From NCBI RefSeq assembly GCF_014637345.1, contig NZ_BMEX01000004.1:62001-126000 (forward strand): 64,000 bases of DNA. The letters are read 5' to 3'. The translations under genes and the position numbers were made by a program. The stretch is from Kroppenstedtia guangzhouensis (lineage in GTDB: Bacteria > Bacillota > Bacilli > Thermoactinomycetales > DSM-45169). The notes below the pieces were generated by a model. The model searched no databases. It was not told the origin of the DNA and saw only the letters and a list, made by a program, of their open reading frames with translations. Positions 1 through 8,509 of the stretch are shown in pieces (within the stretch, counting starts at the first letter, position 1; the number at the start of each line of letters is the position of its first letter).

Positions 1-231
1 CTATAAGAGAAATTTAGAAGACCCCTTTCTCCCTCGAGGTTAATTCCCCACTACCCATTTCACCTCATCAAACGGCCGATGATAAAAAATCACTGGCAGG
101 GGCAGCATCCCTTGGTTCAATTGATTGACAAAGAATAGAGTCGGTGATAAGGTAATCCTCGTATCGAATGTTCACAATATACTGTGATCATTGAGAGAAG
201 GTATCTCCATTCTTGGAAAGGGGGGCTCCTG
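1..231. other. Upstream region of the first operon
   Basis: No gene is seen here. A TTGACA-like -35 lies at 125-130, but no convincing -10 follows at 17 bp. An interrupted inverted repeat, TCACA (172-176) and TGTGA (183-187) separated by 6 bp, sits just upstream of the first gene and could be a regulator site. A GGAAAGGGGGG-type ribosome site precedes the GTG at 232. Promoter and operator are both inferences. Confidence 0.35.
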
Positions 232-1200
232 GTGAAACTGGGTGTGTTTGCGGTTTTATTCGGGGACAAGTCGTTGGAGGAAGCCTTGGACTATATTGCG
301 GAAAGCGGGCTGGAGGCGGTGGAAATCGGGGCTGGCGGGTTTCCGGGGGACAGCCATTGCAAACCGTGTGATCTGCTGGGAAATGAAAGCCGGTTAAACC
401 GGTTTAAACAGGCTCTGAAGAGTCGGGGCCTGGAGATCAGTGCCCTGAGTTGCCACGGGAATCCACTTCATCCCAATCCAGAGATCGCCCGGCGGGATCA
501 TGAGGTCTTTGAGCAGACTGTCCGCTTGGCCGCCAGATTGGGTGTTGAAAATGTGATCACTTTCTCCGGTTGCCCAGGGGAGTCGGAGCACTCTCAGAAT
601 CCGGTGTGGGTCACCTGCCCTTGGCCCGACGAGTTTTCCTCTGTGCTGAAATGGCAGTGGGAGGAAAAGGTGATTCCCTATTGGGAGAAACAGAATCGAT
701 TCTTGAAGCAGCACGGGGTGCGGGTGGCGATTGAGCCGCATCCGGGGTTTGTCGTGTACAACACTGAGACGATACTCCGCCTGCGGGAGCAGTGTGGGGA
801 TCACATCGGAGTCAACTTTGATCCGAGTCATTTCTTTTGGCAACAGATGGACCCGGTAGTGGCGATCAAGGAGTTGGGACGAGCAGGGGCGCTCTACCAT
901 TTCCACGCCAAGGACACCGGGATCGATAAGCAGAACACGGCGGTCAACGGTGTGCTGGACACGAAGAGCTACCGGGAGGAGCTGAACCGGTCCTGGATTT
1001 TTCGTACCGTCGGCTATGGGCATGGGGAGGAAACCTGGAAACAAATCATCAGTGCGCTGCAATTGGTCGGTTATCAAGGGGCGATCAGCATTGAGCACGA
1101 AGACAGCCTGATGTCGGTGGAGGAAGGGTTCCAAAAGGCGGTTTCCTTTTTGAAGAATCTGTTGATCAAGGAAAGGGTGGGTGAAATGTGGTGGGTGTGA
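232..1200 (+). CDS. Sugar phosphate isomerase/epimerase (TIM barrel, IolE/xylose-isomerase-like)
   Basis: A 322-residue protein of the AP-endonuclease-2/xylose-isomerase-like TIM-barrel superfamily, which interconverts sugars or inositol derivatives with a divalent metal. It begins KLGVFAVLF, the usual first strand. Candidate metal ligands are visible in order: Glu in VAIEPHPGF, Asp/His in NFDPSHFFW, His in YHFHAKDT and Glu in ISIEHED. I chose the GTG at 232 because a purine-rich GGAAAGGGGGG site precedes it; the reading frame stays open upstream without one. It overlaps the next gene by 13 bp, so the two are translationally coupled. With two downstream Gfo/Idh/MocA oxidoreductases it forms a catabolic operon. 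The substrate cannot be read from sequence; inositol or a related polyol is a guess from the gene partnership. Confidence 0.85.
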   Translation: MKLGVFAVLFGDKSLEEALDYIAESGLEAVEIGAGGFPGDSHCKPCDLLGNESRLNRFKQALKSRGLEISALSCHGNPLHPNPEIARRDHEVFEQTVRLAARLGVENVITFSGCPGESEHSQNPVWVTCPWPDEFSSVLKWQWEEKVIPYWEKQNRFLKQHGVRVAIEPHPGFVVYNTETILRLREQCGDHIGVNFDPSHFFWQQMDPVVAIKELGRAGALYHFHAKDTGIDKQNTAVNGVLDTKSYREELNRSWIFRTVGYGHGEETWKQIISALQLVGYQGAISIEHEDSLMSVEEGFQKAVSFLKNLLIKERVGEMWWV

Positions 1201-2375
1201 GAAAGCAGGTCCGGGTCGGGATGATCGGCTGCAAGTTCATGGGCAAGGCGCACAGCCATGCCTACCGGGACTTGCCTTTCTTCTTTGAGACCGACGTGGT
1301 CCCGGTGCAGCAGGCCTTGGCCGCCCGCGATCGGGAAGGCGTGGAACAAGCGGCAAAACAGTGGGGATGGGCCTCCTGTGAAACGGATTGGCGCCGTCTG
1401 CTCGAACGGGAGGACATCGATTTGATCGATATCGTCACTCCGAACCATCTCCATGCAGAGATGGCCATCGCCGCGGCGGAGGCGGGGAAGCATGTCATCT
1501 GCGAAAAACCTTTGGCGATGTCGGTGAACCAGGCACAGCGAATGCTGGAGGCCGTCAAAAAAGCGGGAACCGTCCATATGCTTTGCCACAACTATCGCTT
1601 CGCCCCGGCGGTGCAGTTTGCCAAAAAGCTGATCGACGAAGGACGGTTGGGCCGGATCTATCATATCCGTGCTCAGTATTTGCAGGATTGGATCATGGAT
1701 CCTCAGTTCCCGCTGGTATGGCGCCTGCGCAAAGAGGTGACCGGTTCCGGTGCACTCGGGGACATCGGGACACACATTTTGGATTTGGCCCGGTTCTTGG
1801 TCGGGGAGTTTCAAGAAGTGGCCGGAATGATGGAGACCTTTATCAAAGAGCGTCCTGTCGGCGAGATGAGCGGCGGGTTGAACGCCAAGGTTGAATCCGG
1901 AGAGATGGGTGAAGTGGACGTCGATGATGCGGCGGTGTTTATGGCCCGGTTTGAAAACGGCGCCCTCGGCGTCTTTGAAGCGACCCGTTTCGCCGGGGGA
2001 AACCGAAACGGCAATCGGTTTGAGATCAACGGTGAAAAGGGTTCCGTCCGCTGGGACCTGGAAAATATGAACAATCTGCAGGTTTATCTGGAGGAAGATG
2101 AAGCGGGATTGCAAGGGTTCCGTACCATCCACTGCACGGAGGAATATCACCCCTATGCCGGTGCTTACTGGCCGTCAGGTCATATCATCGGTTATGAACA
2201 CACCTTTATCAATTTGTTCAGCGAGTTGATGAAGGGAATTGCCGAGGGATTCAGCCCTGCACCTAATTTTGAAGACGGATTGCGCAACCAGCTGGTGCTG
2301 GCGGCGGTGGAGAAGTCCGCCCAAAGTGGGCAATGGATCAAGGTATCCGATCTGGAGCCGGTCACTCGGCGATAA
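1188..2375 (+). CDS. Gfo/Idh/MocA family NAD(P)-dependent oxidoreductase (first copy)
   Basis: A 395-residue cytoplasmic dehydrogenase of the glucose-fructose oxidoreductase/inositol 2-dehydrogenase family. The N-terminal Rossmann fold opens with VGMIGCKFMGKAHSHAY. The family EKP motif appears in HVICEKPLAM at about residues 100-109, followed by the C-terminal substrate-binding alpha/beta domain containing GDIGTHILDLARF. Such enzymes oxidise a hydroxyl of a sugar or cyclitol with NAD(P). The start is GTG 1188, inside the end of the isomerase gene, preceded by GGAAAGGG. A second family member follows 43 bp downstream. The two share family motifs but are not close duplicates, so they probably catalyse different steps of one pathway. 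Family assignment is firm; the substrate is unknown. Confidence 0.9.
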   Translation: MVGVRKQVRVGMIGCKFMGKAHSHAYRDLPFFFETDVVPVQQALAARDREGVEQAAKQWGWASCETDWRRLLEREDIDLIDIVTPNHLHAEMAIAAAEAGKHVICEKPLAMSVNQAQRMLEAVKKAGTVHMLCHNYRFAPAVQFAKKLIDEGRLGRIYHIRAQYLQDWIMDPQFPLVWRLRKEVTGSGALGDIGTHILDLARFLVGEFQEVAGMMETFIKERPVGEMSGGLNAKVESGEMGEVDVDDAAVFMARFENGALGVFEATRFAGGNRNGNRFEINGEKGSVRWDLENMNNLQVYLEEDEAGLQGFRTIHCTEEYHPYAGAYWPSGHIIGYEHTFINLFSELMKGIAEGFSPAPNFEDGLRNQLVLAAVEKSAQSGQWIKVSDLEPVTRR

Positions 2376-2418
2376 ATGCAGAAGAAGCGGTGAAGAATGG
2401 AAAGGAGACCATCAGTCC

Positions 2419-3468
2419 ATGGCAGATGTTTTGCGGGTGGGTGTGATCGGTGCCGGCGCGATTGCCAGAGGGGCTCACCTCGTCAATTATCAAAAATGTG
2501 GTGAGCGGGTAGAGGTTGCAGCCGTCGCAGATACAGTGAAGGAAACGGCGGAAGAGTGTGCAAAGAGGTTTTCGATCCCCCGGGTTTTCACCCGTTATGA
2601 AGAGATGTTGGAAAAAGTGGAACTGGATGCGGTCAGCGTCTGCACCCCCAATAAATTTCACGCTCCAGTCACAATGGCAGCTTTGGCGGCGGGTTGTCAC
2701 GTTTTGTGCGAAAAGCCGCCGGCGATGACAGCGGAAGAAGCGGAACGGATGGCCCAGGCGGCTGAAAAGGCGGGAAAGATTCTCACCTATGGCTTCCATT
2801 ACCGCCACGCTCCCGAAGTGGAGGCGCTGAAACGATTTGTGGACGCGGGTGAATTAGGTGAGATTTATGCGGCCCGGGTACACGCCCTTCGTCGCCGAGG
2901 CATCCCCGGGTGGGGAGTGTTTACCAATAAGGAGCTTCAAGGAGGAGGCCCCCTGATCGATATCGGGGTGCACATGCTGGATACGGCGTTGTACCTGATG
3001 GGTTACCCGGAGCCGGAAGTGGTTCTGGGAAGTACCTATCAAAAGCTGGGAAACCGCAAAGGCGTCGGCGTGATGGGGGATTGGGACTGGAAAAATTTTT
3101 CGGTAGAGGATATGGCCCGGGGGATGATCCGCTTCAAGAACGGGGCGTCTCTGATTCTGGAGTCGGCCTTTGCCGCCAATCTCGATCCACTGGAGGAGAT
3201 GAATGTCACTCTGATGGGAGATGAAGGGGGGGCCGATCTGTTCCCACTTAAGATTTATCAGGAAAAACACGACACCCTGGTGAATATTACCCCGGCCCAT
3301 CTTCCGGAGAAAGGATCTTACGAGCTGGAGATTGAGCGGTTTGTGGACAGCTGTCTCACCGGAATCCCACCCCTGTCCACCCCAGATCAGGGAGTGGTCC
3401 TGCAACGCTTGATCCACGCATTCTATCAATCGGCGGAAACAGGTGAAGCCGTGAAGCTGGACCGTTGA
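2419..3468 (+). CDS. Gfo/Idh/MocA family NAD(P)-dependent oxidoreductase (second copy)
   Basis: A 349-residue oxidoreductase with the N-terminal nucleotide-binding motif VGVIGAGAIARGAH, the EKP signature in VLCEKPPAM, and the C-terminal domain containing GPLIDIGVHMLD. I chose ATG 2419 because AAAGGAG lies 12 bp upstream and the Rossmann strand starts just after it; an open frame extends farther upstream into the preceding gene but encodes nothing family-like. It is the third and last gene of the operon and is followed by a hairpin terminator. Redox of a sugar, inosose or similar compound is likely from family and context. No transporter or regulator gene lies next to the operon in this window. 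Confidence 0.9.
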   Translation: MADVLRVGVIGAGAIARGAHLVNYQKCGERVEVAAVADTVKETAEECAKRFSIPRVFTRYEEMLEKVELDAVSVCTPNKFHAPVTMAALAAGCHVLCEKPPAMTAEEAERMAQAAEKAGKILTYGFHYRHAPEVEALKRFVDAGELGEIYAARVHALRRRGIPGWGVFTNKELQGGGPLIDIGVHMLDTALYLMGYPEPEVVLGSTYQKLGNRKGVGVMGDWDWKNFSVEDMARGMIRFKNGASLILESAFAANLDPLEEMNVTLMGDEGGADLFPLKIYQEKHDTLVNITPAHLPEKGSYELEIERFVDSCLTGIPPLSTPDQGVVLQRLIHAFYQSAETGEAVKLDR

Positions 3469-3480
3469 AATCAGATATAT

Positions 3481-3508
3481 ATCCCCCTCCGTCAAGGAGG
3501 GGGATTTG
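3481..3508 (+). terminator. Rho-independent-type terminator of the oxidoreductase operon
   Basis: An 8-bp perfect stem, CCCCCTCC (3483-3490) and GGAGGGGG (3496-3503), with a 5-base loop lies 12 bp after the last stop codon. The T-tract after it is short (ATTTG), so termination strength is uncertain. Confidence 0.6.
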
Positions 3509-3550
3509 TCCGTGGGCCCGGCTCCACGATATGCATGGGAAGCCGATTTT

Positions 3551-3683
3551 GAAGTATTGTGAATAAGTGCTGGCCGGGTCAGTCGGGATGGGGTTTCAGA
3601 TCCCGTTTTCGTTGTTCTGAACTGCAAAAATCAATACACGTGGAACTTCCCCTCCCTGTGAACCGCTTTTCCACAATGCTTTT
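3551..3683 (-). repeat. Dispersed palindromic intergenic repeat, copy 1 (MITE-like)
   Basis: This copy lies between convergent genes. It begins GAAGTATTGTGAATAAGTG and ends TTTTCCACAATGCTTTT, so the terminal inverted repeats are recognisable but worn. The inner part (GTCGGGATGGGGTTTCA, then GTTGTTCTGAACTG, then CCTCCCTGTGA) matches copy 4 (15543-15672) in the same orientation and copies 2, 3 and 5 in the opposite one. It is noncoding. Confidence 0.75.
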
Positions 3684-3688
3684 TGGGC

Positions 3689-4789
3689 CTAATAGATAAA
3701 CTTTTCATCCAGAGAGGTATCCGGTCGCATCTTTCTTTCCATTTCCTTGGTACGGGTCACAGTTATTCCGTGCAGTTGTTTCTGGGCGGTAAAGGTGAAG
3801 ATCACCGTGTTCTCCTTCACTGGGTAGAACAGTTTGGTGTCTGTTTGTTTCTTCGGTTTCCCGAATATTTTCCTCACATTTTCCGGATGGATGGGCCAAG
3901 GTTCCCCTTTTTCCCTTATATCGATCCGGGTCAGCCGGTCATGACGGAGTGAAAGTGTGATGCGGCGGTTTTTGTATTCGTATCGCACTTGGCGTTTCTT
4001 CTTCTTTACATCCAGTTTGGACCTTGTCACGGGATCCTTGCAGTGTTTTTTTATTTGGTCATAGGTGCTTCCCAGAGGGCCGCAATCATAAGCCGGTGGA
4101 TCCCCGGCCTCAATCATGGGTTTCAGACGTTGCATCACGCTTGAAATCCCTGTGAATGGAATCTCTTTTTCCGGTTTTGCGTGATGTTCGGTCCCCCAAG
4201 TCCAAGAGGCTTGGCCAGGTGGAAGAGGGTGGAGGCTTTTCACCCGAATGGAAGTCAATTTTTTGGTGTTGTCATAGATAAAAGTAATTTGATTGGATGA
4301 GACCTTGTAGGAGTACTGGTTGGTCTGTTCCAGACTCTGATGTTCCACATCTTCAAAAGCTTTTCTCACCTGGGGGAAAGGGACCTGTTTAAATGCCGGA
4401 TCGGAGACCTCCATTTCTGTAAGGATGCGGTCGGTGAAAGAATAGGTGAAAATCCGATTCTCCTCCCCTTGGATCCGTAGCTTTTCAATGAAATGATATG
4501 GCTTCTCAGTTTGATGTTCAGTGAGACGGTATACCGGTTGAGGACATTTTTTTAATACATCTTCCAGTTTCATGCCCAGCCTCGCACAATCACTGTGGAT
4601 CAGCTCTCCTGATCCGGCGAGACGTTTGGCCTTGATGGCTGCAGGTTCATTTCCGCCAATCCGCATCATCCATTCATTAGTGGTATCTTCAAATGCTGTC
4701 AATAGAATCGTCAACAGGGTTGGAACTACGATGACGCTGATCAGTATATAGAACCCTTTGCTCCAGTATTTTTTTCCTTTCTTTTTCAT
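3689..4789 (-). CDS. Membrane-anchored protein with two CGPLG-type repeat domains (paralog 2)
   Basis: A 366-residue protein of unknown function. A Lys-rich N-terminus precedes one hydrophobic segment (about residues 10-31), and the remainder is hydrophilic and predicted outside the membrane. It carries two related motifs: HSDCARLGMKLEDVLKKC near the N-terminus and YDCGPLGSTYDQIKKHC about mid-protein, each followed by an acidic/Pro turn and a beta-rich stretch. The neighbouring upstream gene encodes a clear paralog with the same layout. I chose ATG 4789 because GGGAGA lies 6 bp upstream; a TTG at 4807 is the alternative. The two genes are 39 bp apart and cotranscribed. The layout recalls YjgB/DUF4309-type secreted proteins, but I cannot assign a family. 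Confidence 0.75.
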   Translation of the reverse strand: MKKKGKKYWSKGFYILISVIVVPTLLTILLTAFEDTTNEWMMRIGGNEPAAIKAKRLAGSGELIHSDCARLGMKLEDVLKKCPQPVYRLTEHQTEKPYHFIEKLRIQGEENRIFTYSFTDRILTEMEVSDPAFKQVPFPQVRKAFEDVEHQSLEQTNQYSYKVSSNQITFIYDNTKKLTSIRVKSLHPLPPGQASWTWGTEHHAKPEKEIPFTGISSVMQRLKPMIEAGDPPAYDCGPLGSTYDQIKKHCKDPVTRSKLDVKKKKRQVRYEYKNRRITLSLRHDRLTRIDIREKGEPWPIHPENVRKIFGKPKKQTDTKLFYPVKENTVIFTFTAQKQLHGITVTRTKEMERKMRPDTSLDEKFIY

Positions 4790-4828
4790 GATTGTCTCCC
4801 TCTTCAAAATCGGATCCCGATGAGCCGG

Positions 4829-6043
4829 TTATTCGGTGTGTTGCTCCAAAAATCGGGACAACAACCCGCCATTCTGGTCATTGTACATCCCGGTTTTTCG
4901 CAACCAGATCCCGGTACATTTTCCATTGTTGATGTTGAAAGTTAAGTCTTTGTCATCCCATTGATATTTGAGGAAGATAGTCGGTTCCTTGGTCGAAAGC
5001 TTCATTTTTCTCTCAGACAAAGGTTCGCCAAAGACTTGCTTTACCTGCTCAGGTGTGATCTTCAACGGTTTTCCATCCAACATATTGATTGAAATGGAGG
5101 ACAGAACTTCTTTGAAAAACTTGACATTCACCTGATAGTCTTTATAGGTGTATGTCATATTGTGAGTTTTTTGCTGTTTATCGAATCCCTTGGCCGTGAG
5201 AGAATCTTCGCAGGTGGACAGTACATCCGAGAGATGGGTTCCTAGGGGACCGCATGCATAGTTGACCATATCTCCCTGTTCTGCCCATTGTTTAATCCGT
5301 CTGACTTCGTCCATCCCGCCAACCTTCACTCTCTTTTCATCCGGGACGGGTTTTAATTCTTTTTGATGGAGATCAGTGGGTTTCCCCTTGAATCTTTTAT
5401 GAGCATCCTTGGAGGAGAGCTCAATCTGTTCAAATTTTTTTTCATGATTGTTATAGGTAAAGGATAACTCCCGAGCATCAGGCAATTTGTATGTATAGAT
5501 CGTCCGTTTGACCCCGTCAAAGGTACTTTCCAGCGGCTCCTGAGATGGATTTCCGAAAACACGCTTGATCTTTGGCAAGGTGAAGGAAGCGAATTTTTTT
5601 GTATCTTTCACCATAATCCGACTTACGTAATCATTGGTGAAGTCGATCAATATCAGATAATGATCGCCTTTGGTATAACCGATCTTTTGTTGTGTAGATT
5701 CCCCGTTCATCGACTTTTGACTATACACCGGATCGGGACAATTTTTCATCACACCCTCCAGCTTGGCTCCCAACGGCCCACAGTTATAATGAATCAGGTT
5801 GTTATCAGCCACCAGTCGTTTTAACTGCTCCAGATCTGACTCTTCTTCATCCTCGATTCCCAACCATGTATAGACCCAATGGTTGGTTTTTCCTTCGTAT
5901 GCCGTCAATATGATGGTCGACACCGTGGGAAAGAGGATGGTACCGATTACAATTGTCAATATTTGATACCAACGTTTTCGATTTCCTTTCATCCATGTCA
6001 GAATCCGATACCAATGCTTTGGCCTTCCTTTCCCCTTGCTCAT
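4829..6043 (-). CDS. Membrane-anchored protein with two CGPLG-type repeat domains (paralog 1)
   Basis: A 404-residue protein of unknown function and the first gene of a two-gene operon. A basic N-terminus precedes a hydrophobic segment (WYQILTIVIGTILFPTVS, about residues 25-45). Two copies of a domain follow, starting YNCGPLGAKLEGVMKNC and YACGPLGTHLSDVLSTC. The shared pattern is Y-x-C-G-P-L-G, then a hydrophobic residue and a second Cys about 14 residues after the first, then an Asp/Pro turn. The regular Cys pair suggests a disulphide in an extracytoplasmic domain. The start at 6043 is supported by AAGGAGC 7-13 bp upstream. Its 366-residue neighbour is a diverged duplicate. No enzyme motif was recognised. 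Confidence 0.75.
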   Translation of the reverse strand: MSKGKGRPKHWYRILTWMKGNRKRWYQILTIVIGTILFPTVSTIILTAYEGKTNHWVYTWLGIEDEEESDLEQLKRLVADNNLIHYNCGPLGAKLEGVMKNCPDPVYSQKSMNGESTQQKIGYTKGDHYLILIDFTNDYVSRIMVKDTKKFASFTLPKIKRVFGNPSQEPLESTFDGVKRTIYTYKLPDARELSFTYNNHEKKFEQIELSSKDAHKRFKGKPTDLHQKELKPVPDEKRVKVGGMDEVRRIKQWAEQGDMVNYACGPLGTHLSDVLSTCEDSLTAKGFDKQQKTHNMTYTYKDYQVNVKFFKEVLSSISINMLDGKPLKITPEQVKQVFGEPLSERKMKLSTKEPTIFLKYQWDDKDLTFNINNGKCTGIWLRKTGMYNDQNGGLLSRFLEQHTE

Positions 6044-6423
6044 CCGGCTGCTCCTTTCCCATCCAGATTCTTTTATTTTAGCAGAAAATGAGGGCGATTC
6101 CCCCTTTTGGATGTTTGGAGAAACCAAAAGAAACCCACCTCCCAAAAAGAAAGGCGGGCTGAAGGGAAAGCAGGGAGATTTCCGGGTTCAGGTGTGTTGA
6201 TTAACCAAAAAATGGGTGGTGGAAGGGATCGCACCATTACATCCCTATACAACTGAATTAAATAATGAGAGGTGGGGAAGAACCTCGGCTTTTCGGTTTG
6301 TTTCTGCCTGAATACACAATTGCATAAAAATAAATTACTGTTATATCCTGTCGTGTTTACAAAGAATCGGACGGAATGACCTCCTGACTTTTTATGAGAT
6401 GGCTTTTACACGTTGGAGTAGTT
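6044..6423. other. Intergenic region with repeat fragment
   Basis: No gene is supported in these 380 bases. The region carries one copy of the 22-bp repeat at 6194-6215, an AT-rich stretch at 6300-6350 that may hold the promoter of the CGPLG gene pair or be relic DNA, and a weak GAGGT/ACCTC hairpin at 6268-6285 that could end the amidase transcript. Confidence 0.4.
6194..6215 (+). repeat. 22-bp dispersed repeat, diverged copy
   Basis: GTGTTGATTAACC followed by AAAAAATGG. The first 13 bases match the copies at 9856, 22821 and 53993 (reverse) except for one base; the second half is diverged. The preceding CAGGT is identical to that before the 9856 copy. Confidence 0.55.
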
Positions 6424-7914
6424 TCAGTTTGTGATCCCATTCCCTTTCATCCCCACCCAGAGTTCCGATTGCTCCAATGCATAGGCCATCCTGAGCAACC
6501 GATTTTCCATCCCTTTCGGTGCAATAAACTGAACCCCGAGGGGAAGGTTGTCTGCTGTGAGATGGACCGGGACGCTCATGGCCGGCTGTCCAGTGAGATT
6601 GGCCAGCTGGGTGAAGGGGGTGTAAGTGAGGCTCGGCAAAAACATCTCATAAATCAGGGACTGCTGTCCCTGTTTATCCAGTTCACTGATCTTCATCAGT
6701 TCCTCTGTTTCCTGTGCAGTCTGGGTCAACTCTCCCACTGTCGGTGCGGCATCCGCTGTCGCCGGAGTGGCATACAGATCATATATTTTGTGAAATTCCG
6801 CCATTTGTTCTGCTGCAGTGTCCCATGAGGTGAGACTGGCTGCAAACTCCGCTGCGGTCACTTTCTTTCCGGCTTCATTCAGTACCCAGGAGACGATTTC
6901 CATGTCCTGTGCTGTAATCGGTCTGCCCAGTGACGTTTCCATGGATGCAATCATGGCCGCCATTTCACCGCTGTTCATCAGATAGTAATCCTGCATCAGC
7001 CGGATTCCATCCACGCCGGTCTCCCTTTCCTCCACATGATGTCCCTGCTCTTCCAGCCACTTCATCGTTTTGTGGACAGCTGCCACCGCTTCGTCGCTGA
7101 CGGGAGTACCCACCGGGGAGGTTGTGGAAAAGGCGATACGAAGGGGTTTTAACCCGGCCTTCATATCTTCGAGGAAACTTCCGTCAAACAAGGGTGTCTG
7201 GAATGCCGCCTCCGGTTGCACCGTTTGCAACAGGTCCAGCAATGCCGCACTGTCCCGCACTGAACGGGTGAGTACAAAATCGATGGCCGCTCCTTGCCAC
7301 TGGCGTCCCACACCCGGTCCGACAGGTGTCCGGCCCCGGGTCGGCTTTAACCCGAACAAACCGGTGAACGAGGCCGGTATGCGGATGGAGCCGCCTCCAT
7401 CACTGGCTCCCGCAAGAGGAACCACACCGGAAGCCACGGCTGCCGCAGATCCCCCGCTGGACCCTCCCGGCGAAAAGGCGGGATTCCACGGGTTTCGGGA
7501 AGCTCCGTACAGCTCGGGTTCCGTAATGTTTTTCAGCCCGAATTCAGGTGTGTTGGTATGTCCGAGAAAAAGAAAGCCTGCTACCCGCAGTTTGGCGACC
7601 AGATGGGAATCCTGTCGGGCCACATGGGAAGACAACAGTCGGGCCCCCGCGGTCAACAATTCCCCGGCCACGGCCTGGGAGATATCTTTCAGCAGCATCG
7701 GCACGCCGGCAAAGGGTTGTCGGGAAAGGTCAAGGAGATCGATTTCCCGCAACACCTTTTCCTGCCTCGTCCGCACCACCGCCTGCAGCCGGGGTTGAAC
7801 TTCCTCCAGACGGGTAAACGCCGCCTCCACCAATTCTCTTGGCGACACTTCCCTGTTCCGGATCCTTTCTGCCAAGGCTGTCGCATCATGTGAGATATAT
7901 TCGGATGGGTTCAT
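6424..7914 (-). CDS. Amidase, amidase-signature family
   Basis: A 496-residue hydrolase of the amidase-signature family (GatA/NylA/fatty-acid-amide-hydrolase type), which cleaves carboxamides with a Ser-cisSer-Lys triad. All three residues are visible with correct spacing: Lys76 in MLLKDIS, cis-Ser152 in the Gly/Ser-rich SPGGSSGGSAAA, and nucleophile Ser176 in DGGGSIRIP, 24 residues later as in characterised members. The length is normal for the family. It stands alone rather than in a gatCAB operon, so it is probably a stand-alone amidase, perhaps 6-aminohexanoate cyclic dimer hydrolase-like, not the tRNA amidotransferase. The start at 7914 is preceded by GAGAGGGG. The natural substrate is unknown. 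Confidence 0.92.
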   Translation of the reverse strand: MNPSEYISHDATALAERIRNREVSPRELVEAAFTRLEEVQPRLQAVVRTRQEKVLREIDLLDLSRQPFAGVPMLLKDISQAVAGELLTAGARLLSSHVARQDSHLVAKLRVAGFLFLGHTNTPEFGLKNITEPELYGASRNPWNPAFSPGGSSGGSAAAVASGVVPLAGASDGGGSIRIPASFTGLFGLKPTRGRTPVGPGVGRQWQGAAIDFVLTRSVRDSAALLDLLQTVQPEAAFQTPLFDGSFLEDMKAGLKPLRIAFSTTSPVGTPVSDEAVAAVHKTMKWLEEQGHHVEERETGVDGIRLMQDYYLMNSGEMAAMIASMETSLGRPITAQDMEIVSWVLNEAGKKVTAAEFAASLTSWDTAAEQMAEFHKIYDLYATPATADAAPTVGELTQTAQETEELMKISELDKQGQQSLIYEMFLPSLTYTPFTQLANLTGQPAMSVPVHLTADNLPLGVQFIAPKGMENRLLRMAYALEQSELWVGMKGNGITN

Positions 7915-7947
7915 GGTATGACCCCTCTCTTTTGGTTTTATGGTCTG

Positions 7948-8081
7948 GAAGCATTGTGAAAAAGCCGTTTACAGGGAGGGTTGGGGTTCACATGGAGTGA
8001 TTTTGAATCGTCAGAACAACGGAAGCGGAATGTGGAACCCCCATCCCGACCGGCCCAGCCAGTACTAATTCACAACGCTTC
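7948..8081 (+). repeat. Dispersed palindromic intergenic repeat, copy 2 (MITE-like)
   Basis: One of the best preserved copies: it starts GAAGCATTGTGAAAAAGCCG and ends AATTCACAACGCTTC, giving near-perfect terminal inverted repeats. Inside are ACAGGGAGGGTTGGGGTTCACATGG and, near the other end, CATCCCGACCGGCCCAGCC. It lies 33 bp upstream of the amidase start codon, so it may sit in or near that promoter. Confidence 0.85.
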
Positions 8082-8509
8082 TAGCTTCTATTATACTAAG
8101 CGGGAACTTGTATGAAGCAGGATCGGCAGACCAGGTCGGGAAAACCACCGGTGGTCAACCGATTACAACAGGTGGTGGGATTTTCATGTTGGGGTTTGGA
8201 ATATTTTTTCAAAAAGTGAAAAAGACACCGGAAAATTCTTTTCAATTCAGCCGGTGAAAGAAGATTGAACAATGAGTCCCTCCTTTCAGGGGGCTATTTG
8301 CGATCTGAGCAAGCTTCTCCGGAGTCACGAAAAAGCAAAAAATGAGGAATTGAATCATTGTAACGGATGGAAAAAAGGGTGTACAAGCCGGTCGTTAGGA
8401 ACCGAAGATCAATTTCAAAACCGATAGAAGGAATCAAACTATGGCCATAAATAAGCCACTCTCCCACAGTTGTATGAGGGAGAGCGGCTGTTGTTTTTCA
8501 CGGATGGAA
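8082..8509. other. Intergenic region between repeat copy 2 and the C15-like gene
   Basis: No coding sequence is supported here. The DNA is AT-rich. It contains short hairpins such as CACCGG/CCGGTG near 8229-8256 and CCCTCCTTTCAGGGGG near 8280. None matches a riboswitch class I can recognise. The last part holds the terminator of the gene that follows. Confidence 0.4.
8447..8497 (-). terminator. Terminator of the C15-like gene
   Basis: The stem GCCACTCTCCC (8455-8465) pairs with GGGAGAGCGGC (8478-8488) with one mismatch. Read on the minus strand it is followed by TTATTTAT. On the plus strand it is followed by TGTTGTTTTT, so it could act in both directions. Confidence 0.7.

Noticed and set aside
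1074-2150. 358-codon open frame antisense to the first oxidoreductase
   Set aside because: The plus-strand frame carries Rossmann and EKP motifs; the antisense one has none.
2239-2418. 60-codon N-terminal extension of the second Gfo/Idh/MocA gene
   Set aside because: It overlaps the preceding gene and has no family similarity; the Rossmann strand starts right after ATG 2419.
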